Part shown: positions 52,088-60,618 of the stretch, one piece after another
Layout of the letters: the number at the start of each line of letters is the position of its first letter
Numbering within the stretch: position 1 is the stretch's first letter
NCBI RefSeq assembly: GCF_008806385.1
Contig: NZ_VZZK01000005.1
Span: 170,835-234,834, forward strand
Direction: 5' to 3'
Origin: Methylobacterium soli
Lineage (GTDB): Bacteria > Pseudomonadota > Alphaproteobacteria > Rhizobiales > Beijerinckiaceae
DNA length: 64,000 nt
Translations under genes and position numbers: made by a program
The notes under the pieces: model-generated
What the model saw: only the letters and a program-made list of their open reading frames with translations
Told to the model about the DNA's origin: nothing
Database searches by the model: none

Positions 52088-54178
52088 ATGCTCATCCACG
52101 CATCGATCGGCCGGGCCCGCCCCGGCCGGGTCACCGCTCCGGGCCGCCCCGTCCCCACCGCGCCGGTCTCGGCCGAGGTCGGCTCCGCAGGCCTCGGGCG
52201 CAGGCTCCCGGCGGCGGCGATCCTGACCGCCGCGCTTCTGTCCGCTGCCCTTCCCCTGCTCTGGTCCGGGCTGGCCCGCGCCCAGTACGCGGCCGGCACC
52301 GGCGCGAGCGCCACCGGCGCCGGTGCCACGGCGGTCGGCGAGAACAGCACGGCCAACGGCCTTGCGGCCACGGCCGTCGGAAAAGGCGCGCAGGCCATCG
52401 GGCCCTACAGCTTTGCCCAAGGGTTCAACGCCGCGGCCGGATCCGCCTACGCGATCTCGGGCTCGGCCGGCGGCATCGCGATCGGCACGGGCGCCACCGC
52501 CGGTTCGCTCATCGGCGGATCCAATATCGCGATCGGGAGCCAGGCCATCGCCACGAGTCCCGACGGGACGGGCGACAACATCGCGTTCGGCTCCGACGCG
52601 AAGGCGACCGGCCGCGATTCCACGGCGATCGGCGCCCAGACGACGGCGAGCGGGACGAACAGCATCGCCATCGGCAACAACTCCACCACCAGCGCGAGCA
52701 GCGACTCGATCGTGGTCGGGGTGGGCTCGCGCGCCCCGAGCAATGCCGCGGGCTCCGTCGTCCTCGGCAACAGCGCCCAGTCCGGCGCGGCGGGCGGCGT
52801 CGCCCTCGGCTTCGAATCGGTGGCCCTGCGCGGCGCCCTCAACGGCCCGGAGGCCTTCTCCGGCGCGGCGGTGGCCGGCACCCTCGGGGCCGTCTCGGTC
52901 GGCAACGCCACCAATCTCCGCCAGGTCACCAACCTCGCGGGGGGCACGCAGGACACGGACGCGGTCAATCTCCGCCAGCTCCGCGGCGCCGGCAACGCCC
53001 TCGCGGGCGCCCTCGGGGGCGGTGCCGCCTTCTCGGCGGATGGCAGCCTCACGGCGCCGAAATATTCCGTGCAGGGCCAGGTCCTCAACACGGTCGGGGG
53101 CGCGATCAGCACCCTCGATTCCGCGATCACGACGCTCAACACCGCCGGGAGCCGCTACGTCGCCGTTCGGACCACGGGACCGGCCGCGCAGGCGCTCGGA
53201 GCCGACAGCGTGGCGATCGGGGCCGGCGCCACCGCCCTCGCCCTCCGGGGCGTCGCCCTCGGCACCGGATCGGTGGCCGATCGCGCCGGGCTCAACGGCG
53301 CCGCGGAGGCATTTTCCGGGACGAGCGTGGCCTCGAATGCGGGGGCGATCGCGGTGGGCGCGGTCGGGGCCGAGCGCCAGATCACGAACGTGGCGGGCGG
53401 GACCGCCGAGACCGATGCGGTGAACCTGCGCCAGTTGCGCGCCGTCGGCGGCAATCTCGCGAGCGCCCTCGGCGGCAATGCGGGTTTCGGGGCGGATGGC
53501 CGCTTCACGGGCCCGAGCTACGCCGTCAACGGGCGCGCCTACGGCAGTGTCGGCGGCGCTCTCGCGGCCCTCGACACGACGGGCGTGAAGTACGATGTCG
53601 ACGCGTCCACGGGCGGGCGCGCCAACAGCGTCACCCTGGCGGGGGGCGATCCGAACCAGCCGGTGCTCCTGCGCAACGTCGCGGCCGGGGTGGCGGCGAC
53701 CGATGCGGCCAATCTCGGGCAGGTGGCCGCGCAGGTGGCAAAGGCCCGCGGCGAGAGCTTCGCCTACACGGACCAGCAGGTCGCCGCCGGCTACGACCAA
53801 TCCGCCCGCTACACCGACCGGCGCGTCGCCGTTCTCGACCAGCGCGTGAACGCGGTGGACCAGCGCGTGGACGGGGTGGACCAGCGCGTCACCGGCCTCG
53901 GGAACGCGGTGTCCGGGCTGGCGCGCGAGGTCGGCAACGCCAAGATCGAGGCCCGGCGCGCCGCGGCTTTGGGGCTCGCCGCCGCATCGCTGCGCTTCGA
54001 CGACCGGCCGGGCAAGCTCAGCGTCGCGGCGGGCGGCGGGGTCTGGCGCGGGGAGAGCGCGGGCGCCTTCGGGCTCGGCTACACGCTCCCCGACGGGTCG
54101 GGGCGCCTCAACGCCACGGGCGCCACCACGGGCCGCGATTTCGGCTTCGGGGCCGGCGCGAGCTTCACCCTGAATTGA
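52088..54178 (+). CDS. YadA-like trimeric autotransporter adhesin
   Basis: A 696-residue surface protein. The long N-terminal leader (about 65 residues, LPAAAILTAALLSAALPLLW then ARAQ) is usual for this class. Residues about 70-250 are head repeats of the type A-x-G-x-x-A-x-A-x-G (TGASATGAGATAVGENS; SNIAIGSQA). Neck-like repeats NLRQVTN and DAVNLRQLR occur twice (about 285-300 and 445-460). A stalk with heptads (VLDQRVNAVDQRVDGVDQRV, about 580-600) leads to a C-terminal anchor of about 80 residues (IEARRAAALGLAAASLRF ... GAGASFTLN). It would form a trimeric fibre in adhesion. The last residue is asparagine, whereas outer-membrane barrels usually end in an aromatic residue. Confidence 0.87.
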   Translation: MLIHASIGRARPGRVTAPGRPVPTAPVSAEVGSAGLGRRLPAAAILTAALLSAALPLLWSGLARAQYAAGTGASATGAGATAVGENSTANGLAATAVGKGAQAIGPYSFAQGFNAAAGSAYAISGSAGGIAIGTGATAGSLIGGSNIAIGSQAIATSPDGTGDNIAFGSDAKATGRDSTAIGAQTTASGTNSIAIGNNSTTSASSDSIVVGVGSRAPSNAAGSVVLGNSAQSGAAGGVALGFESVALRGALNGPEAFSGAAVAGTLGAVSVGNATNLRQVTNLAGGTQDTDAVNLRQLRGAGNALAGALGGGAAFSADGSLTAPKYSVQGQVLNTVGGAISTLDSAITTLNTAGSRYVAVRTTGPAAQALGADSVAIGAGATALALRGVALGTGSVADRAGLNGAAEAFSGTSVASNAGAIAVGAVGAERQITNVAGGTAETDAVNLRQLRAVGGNLASALGGNAGFGADGRFTGPSYAVNGRAYGSVGGALAALDTTGVKYDVDASTGGRANSVTLAGGDPNQPVLLRNVAAGVAATDAANLGQVAAQVAKARGESFAYTDQQVAAGYDQSARYTDRRVAVLDQRVNAVDQRVDGVDQRVTGLGNAVSGLAREVGNAKIEARRAAALGLAAASLRFDDRPGKLSVAAGGGVWRGESAGAFGLGYTLPDGSGRLNATGATTGRDFGFGAGASFTLN

Positions 54179-54189
54179 GAGCCGGCGCG

Positions 54190-54864
54190 ATGCGGTCCGC
54201 AGACCCGGCGCGGCCCCGGCGGCGCGGCGCCAAGGCCGCGATCCTCGCGGCCCTCGGCCTCCCGCTTCTCGCCGGAGCCGTCGAGGCCGCGTCCCTTCCC
54301 GAGCAGGAGGAATGGCTTGGGCTCAGGGGCAGGGCCGAGCCGGACCTGGATCGCCCCGAGGCGACCCCGGCGGCGGAGCCGAATTACCGGATCAAGCCGT
54401 CCGAGATCGCCCTCCCCGAGGGCGCGGCGCGCGGCAGCGTGCGTCGCCTGATCCAGCCATTCGGGCCCTGGACCCTGATCTGCGACGAGAATCTCCGCCG
54501 CCGGGAGAAGATCTGCAACGTCTCGCAATCGATCCTCGACCGGGCGGGGCGCGCCGTCTTCAACTGGTCCCTGGCCGCGACGCGAATGGGCGCCCCCGCC
54601 TTCATCCTGCGCGCGCCGCGCGCCGGCCCGGGCCGGCCGGATCTGGCCGTGCGCATCGCCGCCTCCGACCCGCAGCCCGTCGAACTCGCGCGCTGCGACG
54701 CGCACCAATGCCTCGGCTTCCTCGCTGTCACGCCGGCCCTGCGCGGCGCCATCAGGGCGGGTGCGGCGATCGAGATCACCTACCGGTCCGGCGCGGATGC
54801 GGACCCGGTCCGGTTCGCCACGACCCTCGACGGCCTCGCGAGCGCCCTCGCTGCCATCCGCTGA
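54190..54864 (+). CDS. Invasion-associated locus B (IalB) family protein
   Basis: A 224-residue exported protein. A leader with Arg-rich start and AAILAALGLPLLAGAVEAAS precedes an Asp/Pro-rich linker and the IalB domain (PFGPWTLICDENLRRREK near residue 95, then CNVSQSIL and RCDAHQCLGFLAVTP, four cysteines as two probable disulfides). IalB was first linked to Bartonella invasion of red cells; family members also occur in free-living bacteria, so no virulence role follows. ATG 54190 is 11 bp after the adhesin stop with GAGAG upstream, implying cotranscription. Confidence 0.85.
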   Translation: MRSADPARPRRRGAKAAILAALGLPLLAGAVEAASLPEQEEWLGLRGRAEPDLDRPEATPAAEPNYRIKPSEIALPEGAARGSVRRLIQPFGPWTLICDENLRRREKICNVSQSILDRAGRAVFNWSLAATRMGAPAFILRAPRAGPGRPDLAVRIAASDPQPVELARCDAHQCLGFLAVTPALRGAIRAGAAIEITYRSGADADPVRFATTLDGLASALAAIR

Positions 54865-54922
54865 CCGGCCTGAGGCCTCGCCACCCGTCATGCGACGGCT
54901 CCGAAGCCTGAACCGATCGCCT

Positions 54923-55504
54923 CTAGCCGATCAGCGGCGGCAGGGGCGGCGGCGCGTTGTCCGGGAGCGCGGTGCGGGCCATGTTCATCGTCATGGCGAG
55001 CAGCGTGTAATAGCCGTTGATGCCGGCCAGATCGATCGCGCCCTGCTCGCCGAAGCGGGCGACCACAGCCGCGTAGGTCGCGTCGCTCACCGCCTTGTTC
55101 TGGCGCAGCTCGCTCGAGAAGGCGTAGGCGAGGGTCTCGTCCTCCGGCATCGCGTCGGGACGTCGGCCCGCCCGCACCGCCTCGACGATCGCCGGATCGA
55201 GCCCGGCCTTGAGGGCGATCGGCGCGTGGATGTGCCATTCGAGCTGCTGGGTCCATTCCCGCGCGACCAGCAGGATCACGAACTCGCTGATGCGCAGGGG
55301 CAGCACGCTGTCGTAGCGCAGGTAGAGCCCCATATTGCTCGCCGTGATCATGAAATCCGGGCTGCGCAGGAGCGGCACGAAGGGACCGAAGACCGGCGTC
55401 CTGCGGCTGCGCTCGAATTCCGCGGCCGCCCGATTCTGGGCCTCGTTCAGCCGCTCGGCCGGGATCGCCGGCATACGGTCCTGCGACGGATCGGGTTGCG
55501 TCAT
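54923..55504 (-). CDS. Carboxymuconolactone-decarboxylase-like protein
   Basis: A 193-residue AhpD/CMD-fold protein. The family region is PLRISEFVILLVAREWTQQLEWHIHAP in outline (residues about 69-95), followed by ALKAGLDPAIVEAVRAGRRP. The catalytic CxxC of AhpD is absent and there is no cysteine in the region, so peroxidase-reductase activity is unlikely; glutamate/histidine residues (EWHIH) resemble carboxymuconolactone decarboxylase. The substrate is unknown. Convergent with the IalB gene, divergent from the SDR gene. Confidence 0.85.
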   Translation of the reverse strand: MTQPDPSQDRMPAIPAERLNEAQNRAAAEFERSRRTPVFGPFVPLLRSPDFMITASNMGLYLRYDSVLPLRISEFVILLVAREWTQQLEWHIHAPIALKAGLDPAIVEAVRAGRRPDAMPEDETLAYAFSSELRQNKAVSDATYAAVVARFGEQGAIDLAGINGYYTLLAMTMNMARTALPDNAPPPLPPLIG

Positions 55505-55720
55505 GAGCCTCGGTCCCGGCGGGGTGGTGGAGGAAGGCGAGCGGTCGGGGCCTCCATCCGGCCGCTTGCCGTCCGCGTCAAGGGCGCGGCCGCGCCGTAG
55601 CGTTGCTGCGGCGCGGCACGGCGTCTGGATTTCCGGTGGCGCGCCCCTTACACCGGAGAGGCTGCATTTCCCGCGGGCGGAACCCTCGCCGGGCGGGTCG
55701 GCGGATCGAGAGGCAGGGCC

Positions 55721-56473
55721 TTGGCCATATCCAACGAACGTCGGCGCGTCATGCTGCTCACGGGGGCGAGCCGCGGCATCGGCCATGCCACCGTCAAGCG
55801 GTTCTCCGCCGCGGGCTGGCGCGTCATCACCTGCTCGCGCCACCCCTTCCCGGAGAACTGCCCCTGGGAGATGGGCCCGGAGGATCACCTCCAGGTCGAT
55901 CTCGCCGATGCCGAGGACACGATCCGGGGCGTCACGGAGGTGGCCGAGCGCCTCGCGGCCGAGGGGGGCCTGCTCCACGCCCTCGTGAACAATGCCGGCA
56001 TCTCGCCGAAGGGCCCGGAGGGCGAGCGCCTCGGCGCGATCTCGACCCCGTGGGCGGATTGGCAGCGGGTGTTCCAGGTGAATGTCTTCGCCCCGATCCT
56101 GCTCGCCCGCGGGCTCTGCGACGAGCTCACCCGCGCCAAGGGCTCGGTCGTCAACGTCACCTCGATTGCGGGCTCGCGGGTCCACCCCTTCGCGGGGGCC
56201 GCCTACGGCACCTCGAAGGCGGCGCTCGCCGGCCTCACCCGCGAGATGGCGGCCGATTTCGGTCCGCTCGGCGTGCGCGTCAACGCGATCTCGCCGGGCG
56301 AGATCGACACCTCGATCCTCTCGCCCGGCACCGAGAAGCTCGTCGAGCAGATCCCGCAGCGGCGCCTCGGCACCCCCGACGAGGTCGCCAAGGCGATCTA
56401 CTTCCTGTGCACCGAGGCCTCGTCCTACGTGACCGGGGCGGAACTGCACATCAATGGCGGGCAGCATGTCTGA
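55721..56473 (+). CDS. SDR-family oxidoreductase
   Basis: A 250-residue classical short-chain dehydrogenase. NAD(P) motif TGASRGIG (residues 14-21), NNAGIS (90-95), catalytic Ser148, Tyr162 and Lys166 (AAYGTSKAAL), and C-terminal SYVTGAELHINGGQHV. The substrate is not deducible. A TTG start at 55721 is supported by GAGAGG 8 bases upstream and no upstream ATG. The next gene starts 8 bases before its stop, beginning a coupled run of four genes. Confidence 0.9.
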   Translation: MAISNERRRVMLLTGASRGIGHATVKRFSAAGWRVITCSRHPFPENCPWEMGPEDHLQVDLADAEDTIRGVTEVAERLAAEGGLLHALVNNAGISPKGPEGERLGAISTPWADWQRVFQVNVFAPILLARGLCDELTRAKGSVVNVTSIAGSRVHPFAGAAYGTSKAALAGLTREMAADFGPLGVRVNAISPGEIDTSILSPGTEKLVEQIPQRRLGTPDEVAKAIYFLCTEASSYVTGAELHINGGQHV

Positions 56474-57659
56474 GCGCGGGCGGCTGGCCTGGCTGCTCGC
56501 CGGGCTGCTCGCCTCCATTCCCGCGGCAGCGGCCGAGCCCGTCCCCGCGGCGAACGCCGTCACGGCTCAGGCCGTCACGGCGCAGGCCGTCACGATCCTC
56601 GACCTGCCCTTTCGGGTGACGTCCCTGCGCGGGCCCGGCAGCGAGGTCGCGATCGCGGTCGCGACGTCGGGCCTGCTGCCGATCGCCCGCCCCGGCGCCG
56701 CCGGCCGGACCGCCGACCCGTCGGCGCCGGCGGCCGAGGAGGGTGAGGTGCCCCTCGTGGTGGTCTGGGGCGAGGAGGGCGGCGCCGCGCTGAGCCTCGT
56801 CGAGGGCGGCCTCCGCACCACCCTGCTCGGCGCCGAGGCGGTCGAGGGGCTGGCGGCGGCCGAGACCCCGCGCGGGGCGCTGCCGAACACCCGGCGCGCG
56901 CTGGCCGGACCGCTCAGCGCCTACCTCACCGGACCGACCCGGGCGATGGGCGGCGACGGTGCCAGCCACGCCGCCGGCCTCACCATCCGCGAGCGCCAGC
57001 CCGTGGCGATGAGCGCCGAGCCGAAGCCGGTGCCGGTCGACACCGCGACAATCTCGGCCGGGACGGATGCCGTGTTCGCCCCGCGCCGCCCCCGGGTGGC
57101 GCAGCTCGACGGGCGCCCCACCTTCGTGGCCGTGACGGCGACGGGCCAGGACGCCTCGGAACTCGTGATCGTCGGCCGCGAGGCGTCCGCCCCCGGCGCG
57201 AAGGCCGGCTGGGGCATCCTCGCCCGCACCCCGCCGCAACCGGGGGGCGCCCTGAAGGTCGCGGCGGTCGCGGATTTCACTGGCGCCGGGAGTCCCCAGG
57301 TCGTGGCCGTCCGGGCGCCCGAGGGCGCGAACGTGCTGCAGCTCTGGAGCTATGCCAAGGGCGCCCTGACGCTGGCAGCCGAGGCGCCGGGCTATACCGA
57401 CGGGCTCGGCAATGCCGATCTCGCGGCGACGCTCGACGCCGACCGCGACGGGGTGAGCGAGCTCGCCCTGCCGACCGGAGACCGCGCCGCCCTCGCCCTC
57501 GTCTCCCTGAAGGACGGCATCCGCGAGCGGGCCCGCATCCCCCTGCCCGCGCCCGCTGCGACCGGGGTCGCGGTGATCGGCACCGGGCCGAGCCTGCGCG
57601 TCCTCGTCGGCCTCGCCGACGGGCGCGTCGCCCAGATCCAGCTCGGCGCCCGGCCGTGA
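56466..57659 (+). CDS. Secreted FG-GAP/VCBS-like repeat protein
   Basis: A 397-residue exported protein. The signal peptide is MSERGRLAWLLAGLLASIPAAAA. A beta-rich body contains Asp-rich loops of FG-GAP/VCBS type: VADFTGAGSPQVVAV and TLDADRDGVSELALP (about residues 265-335). Such proteins often form beta-propellers binding calcium. An upstream ATG at 56454 is possible, but 56466 gives the better signal peptide. It overlaps the SDR stop by 8 bases, and its own stop overlaps the Nudix start. Function unknown. Confidence 0.8.
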   Translation: MSERGRLAWLLAGLLASIPAAAAEPVPAANAVTAQAVTAQAVTILDLPFRVTSLRGPGSEVAIAVATSGLLPIARPGAAGRTADPSAPAAEEGEVPLVVVWGEEGGAALSLVEGGLRTTLLGAEAVEGLAAAETPRGALPNTRRALAGPLSAYLTGPTRAMGGDGASHAAGLTIRERQPVAMSAEPKPVPVDTATISAGTDAVFAPRRPRVAQLDGRPTFVAVTATGQDASELVIVGREASAPGAKAGWGILARTPPQPGGALKVAAVADFTGAGSPQVVAVRAPEGANVLQLWSYAKGALTLAAEAPGYTDGLGNADLAATLDADRDGVSELALPTGDRAALALVSLKDGIRERARIPLPAPAATGVAVIGTGPSLRVLVGLADGRVAQIQLGARP

Positions 57660-58123
57660 GCGCGGAGGCCGCCCGCCTGTTCCCGGCGCGCCCCTTCGTG
57701 GGCGCCTCGATCGCGGTGATCCGCGAGGGCCGCGTGCTGCTCGCCGCCCGCGCCAACGAGCCCATGCGCGGCGTCTGGACCCTGCCGGGCGGCCTCGTGG
57801 AGGCCGGCGAGCCCCTGGCGAGCGCGGCCTTCCGCGAATTGCAGGAGGAGGTCGGCGCCGTCGAGGCCGACGTGATCGGCGTGCTGAGCCCGACCGAGAT
57901 CATCGTGCGCGACGAGGCCGGCCGCGTGCGCCATCATTACGTGGTCCATCCCCACGCCGCCCTCTGGCGCGGCGGCGAGCCCCTGCCCGGGCCCGAGGCT
58001 CTGGCGGTGCGCTGGGCCGAGCCCGGGGAGATCGCCGCGCTCGCCACTACGCCGGGCCTCGACGGGACCCTCGCGGAGGCCTTCGCGGCGGCGGCGCGGC
58101 ATCGTGCGGAGACGCTGGCGTGA
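57656..58123 (+). CDS. Nudix hydrolase
   Basis: A 155-residue Nudix protein. The box is GGLVEAGEPLASAAFRELQE followed by EVG (residues about 43-65), fitting G-x5-E-x7-REUxEExGU. It hydrolyses a nucleoside diphosphate-X or related compound; the substrate is not clear. GTG 57656 overlaps the previous stop (GTGA), and its stop overlaps the next GTG start. Confidence 0.9.
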   Translation: MSAEAARLFPARPFVGASIAVIREGRVLLAARANEPMRGVWTLPGGLVEAGEPLASAAFRELQEEVGAVEADVIGVLSPTEIIVRDEAGRVRHHYVVHPHAALWRGGEPLPGPEALAVRWAEPGEIAALATTPGLDGTLAEAFAAAARHRAETLA

Positions 58124-58578
58124 GGCCTCGTCATCGGGTGTTCCAAGGTCTCTGCCTCGTCGTGGTCGCGGCCGTGCTGGCCGCGCCGGCTCCGGGGCTC
58201 GCGCAGTCGCGCGGCACGGCCAGGCCCGCCGCCAAGGCGCCCGAGAAGGAGCCGCCGGCGCCGCCCGAGCCGCCCCCCGCGCCCTATGACCGCGAGCTGA
58301 TGCGCCTGTCCGAGATCATCGGCGCGCTCGCCTTCCTGCGCAGCCTCTGCGCCGCGCCGGATGCCGCCGCGTGGCCGGCCCGGATGAAGGCCCTGATCGA
58401 GGCCGAGGGCGTCACCCCCAACCGGCGCGACCGCCTGGCCGGGGCCTATAATCGCGGCTTTCGCGGCTACGCCCTCACGTACCGGGTCTGCACCCCCGCG
58501 GCCCACGAGGCGGCCGGGCGTTTCGTCGCGGAGGGCGAGCGCCTCTCCCACGGGCTCGCCGGGCGTTTCGGGGGCTGA
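58120..58578 (+). CDS. TIGR02301 family exported protein
   Basis: A 152-residue protein with a signal peptide (FQGLCLVVVAAVLAAPAPGLAQ), a Lys/Pro-rich linker (about residues 38-60, KEPPAPPEPPPAPYDRELM), and the TIGR02301 core LMRLSEIIGALAFLRSLC ... NRRDRLAGAYNRGFRGYA ... VCTPAAHEAA, with two cysteines. The family is restricted to Rhizobiales-like alphaproteobacteria and has no known function. GTG start at 58120 overlaps the Nudix stop. Last gene of the coupled run. Confidence 0.84.
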   Translation: MRPRHRVFQGLCLVVVAAVLAAPAPGLAQSRGTARPAAKAPEKEPPAPPEPPPAPYDRELMRLSEIIGALAFLRSLCAAPDAAAWPARMKALIEAEGVTPNRRDRLAGAYNRGFRGYALTYRVCTPAAHEAAGRFVAEGERLSHGLAGRFGG

Positions 58579-58738
58579 TGCAGCGGCGCCACAGGCGTCG
58601 CCGCATGGAAAATTCGGGTTAAATCGACCTCCCGCGTTAACCTCTTCGCAATTCCCGGCTGGTCGGGCGAACCGGGGCCGCCTATCATCATGGCCTCTCG
58701 TCGAGGCTCTTTCTCGACGCAACTGATGCCGTGATCCC

Positions 58739-58993
58739 ATGCAGAATCTCTCCGCACCCGCGCCCTTCGAGGCGGATGTCGACGAAAAGCGCGCTGCGCT
58801 GAGCTACGTCTCGGAGGCGTTCGCCGAGGGTTGCCTCGACGGGCTCGATGGGGATTGCATGGCGCAGGCCGCCCTGTTCGCGGCCTTCCAGGAACTCGTG
58901 ACGACCTATGGCGAGGAGGCGACCGCCCGCTACGCCGAGGGCTTCCCCGAGCGCATCCGCGGCGGCGCCTTCACCACGACCCTCCACCACTAG
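58739..58993 (+). CDS. Small acidic protein, unknown function
   Basis: An 84-residue soluble protein, Ala/Glu-rich and mostly helical, with two cysteines (EGCLDGLDGDCMAQ). No signal peptide or membrane segment. Strong third-position GC bias supports it, though the ribosome site is not obvious. Upstream is a 160-bp AT-richer region with two TTAAC-type words. No family recognised. Confidence 0.62.
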   Translation: MQNLSAPAPFEADVDEKRAALSYVSEAFAEGCLDGLDGDCMAQAALFAAFQELVTTYGEEATARYAEGFPERIRGGAFTTTLHH

Positions 58994-59157
58994 GTCGCGC
59001 TTCGCCGACGGGGAGGCCAGGTCAGCGTCAGAGCGATCGGCGTCAGAGCACGTCGCATCGAAGGCCGAGCGCCGCTCCCGATGGCCCTGTGATCGGGAGC
59101 GTCTCCGGGCGGCACGCGCGAGCCTGCTGAGCGTCGCGCGGCGTCCCACGAGCGCGG

Positions 59158-60492
59158 TCAGGCGTTGAGCGTCTCCTCGAAACGCACCGCCTCGCCGGTT
59201 CCGGGCCGGGTCAGCGCGCCCTGCCACATCACGCAGGCGCCCCGCACCAGCGTGCCGACGGGCCAGCCCGTCACGCTCACGCCGTCATAGGGCGTCCAAC
59301 CGCATTTCGAGGCGATCCAGCCGTTGCGGATCGTCTCGCGGCGCTTGAGATCCACCACCGTCACGTCCGCGTCGTAGCCCAGCGCGAGGCGACCCTTGCG
59401 GGCGATGCCGAACAGGCGCTTGGGCCCCGCGCTCGTCAGGTCGACGAAGCGCGCGAGGGAGAGCCGGCCCGCCGCCACGTGATCGAGCATCATCGGCACG
59501 AGCGTCTGCACGCCGGTCATGCCCGAGGGCGAATCCGGATAGGGCTTGGCCTTCTCCTCCAGGGTGTGCGGCGCGTGGTCGGAGCCGAGGATGTCGGCGA
59601 CGCCCTGGCTCAAGCCCCACCAGATCCCGTCGCGATGAGCGGCGTCGCGCACCGGCGGGTTCATCTGCACCAGGGTGCCGAGGCGCGCATACGCCTCCGT
59701 GCCGTCGAGGGTGAGGTGATGCGGCGTCACCTCGACGCTCGCCACGTCCTTGTGCTCGGCGAGGAAGCGCATCTCCTCGGCGGTGGAGATGTGCAGGATG
59801 TGGATGCGCGCGCCCGTCTCCTCGGCGAGCGCCACGAGGCGCCGCGTCGCCTTCAGGGCGGCCTCCGGCGAGCGCCAGACCGGGTGCGAGGACGGGTCGC
59901 CCGGCACCCGCAGGTCTTTGCGCGCGCGCAGCATCGGCTCGTCCTCGGCGTGGAAGGCGGCGCGGCGGCGGATCCGGCTCAGGATCTCGCGCACGCCCGC
60001 ATCGTCCTCGACGAGGAGCGAGCCCGTCGAGGAGCCGACGAAGACCTTGATGCCGGCAGCCCCCGGCAGGCGCTCCAGGCTCGCGACCTCGTGCGCGTTC
60101 TCGTGCGTGCCCCCGACCCAGAAGGCGAAGTCGCAATGCATGCGGTGATGGGCGCGGGCGATCTTGTCGGCCAGAGCCGCCGCGCTCGTGGTCTGCGGGT
60201 TGGTGTTGGGCATCTCGAACACCGTCGTGACGCCGCCCATCACGGCCGCGCGCGAGCCCGATTCCAGATCCTCCTTGTGGTCGAGGCCGGGTTCGCGAAA
60301 ATGCACCTGCGTGTCGATGACGCCGGGGAGAAGGTGCAGGCCCCGGCAATCCCGGCGCTCCGCGGCCTCTGCCCGCGACAGGTCGCCGATGGCGGCGACG
60401 CGCCCGTTCCGGATGCCGAGATCGGCCTCGTGCGCGCCGTCCTGGTTCACCACCGTGCCGCCGGTGAGGAGGAGGTCGAGGGGCTGGTCCAT
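59158..60492 (-). CDS. pyrC: Dihydroorotase (type I-like), HxH motif altered to QxH
   Basis: A 444-residue cyclic amidohydrolase expected to interconvert carbamoyl aspartate and dihydroorotate in pyrimidine synthesis. Residues 60-69 read DTQVHFREPG, so the first metal histidine is Gln62, while His64 and Arg66 remain. Other ligands look intact: Lys149 (AAGIKVF), His181 (FHAEDE), His231 or His234 (IHILHIS), Asp305 (GSDHAPH). The length is normal for type I. It is the only candidate catalytic dihydroorotase in the window, since the pyrB-linked copy has lost its motif. Other amidohydrolases, such as dihydropyrimidinases, are alternatives. Divergent from ygfZ. Confidence 0.85.
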   Translation of the reverse strand: MDQPLDLLLTGGTVVNQDGAHEADLGIRNGRVAAIGDLSRAEAAERRDCRGLHLLPGVIDTQVHFREPGLDHKEDLESGSRAAVMGGVTTVFEMPNTNPQTTSAAALADKIARAHHRMHCDFAFWVGGTHENAHEVASLERLPGAAGIKVFVGSSTGSLLVEDDAGVREILSRIRRRAAFHAEDEPMLRARKDLRVPGDPSSHPVWRSPEAALKATRRLVALAEETGARIHILHISTAEEMRFLAEHKDVASVEVTPHHLTLDGTEAYARLGTLVQMNPPVRDAAHRDGIWWGLSQGVADILGSDHAPHTLEEKAKPYPDSPSGMTGVQTLVPMMLDHVAAGRLSLARFVDLTSAGPKRLFGIARKGRLALGYDADVTVVDLKRRETIRNGWIASKCGWTPYDGVSVTGWPVGTLVRGACVMWQGALTRPGTGEAVRFEETLNA

Positions 60493-60618
60493 CGGGGGCG
60501 CTCCGTGAGGTCGGATCGGGGATCGGATCGGCGGCCTGGATTGAGGCCTGGGCAGCGGCGGCTTATGTCAGCGCCCGGGGCCACGCAATGCCCGGCCCCC
60601 TCGCTCACCGGAGTCGCC

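Noticed and set aside
52033..54864. A 943-codon frame joining the adhesin region to the IalB gene
   Set aside because: Only the part from ATG 54190 is real. The earlier part is frame-shifted against the adhesin and has Arg-rich nonsense composition.
58619..58640. Two TTAA words that might form a CtrA box
   Set aside because: They are 14 bp apart, not 7, so they do not fit the TTAA-N7-TTAA rule.
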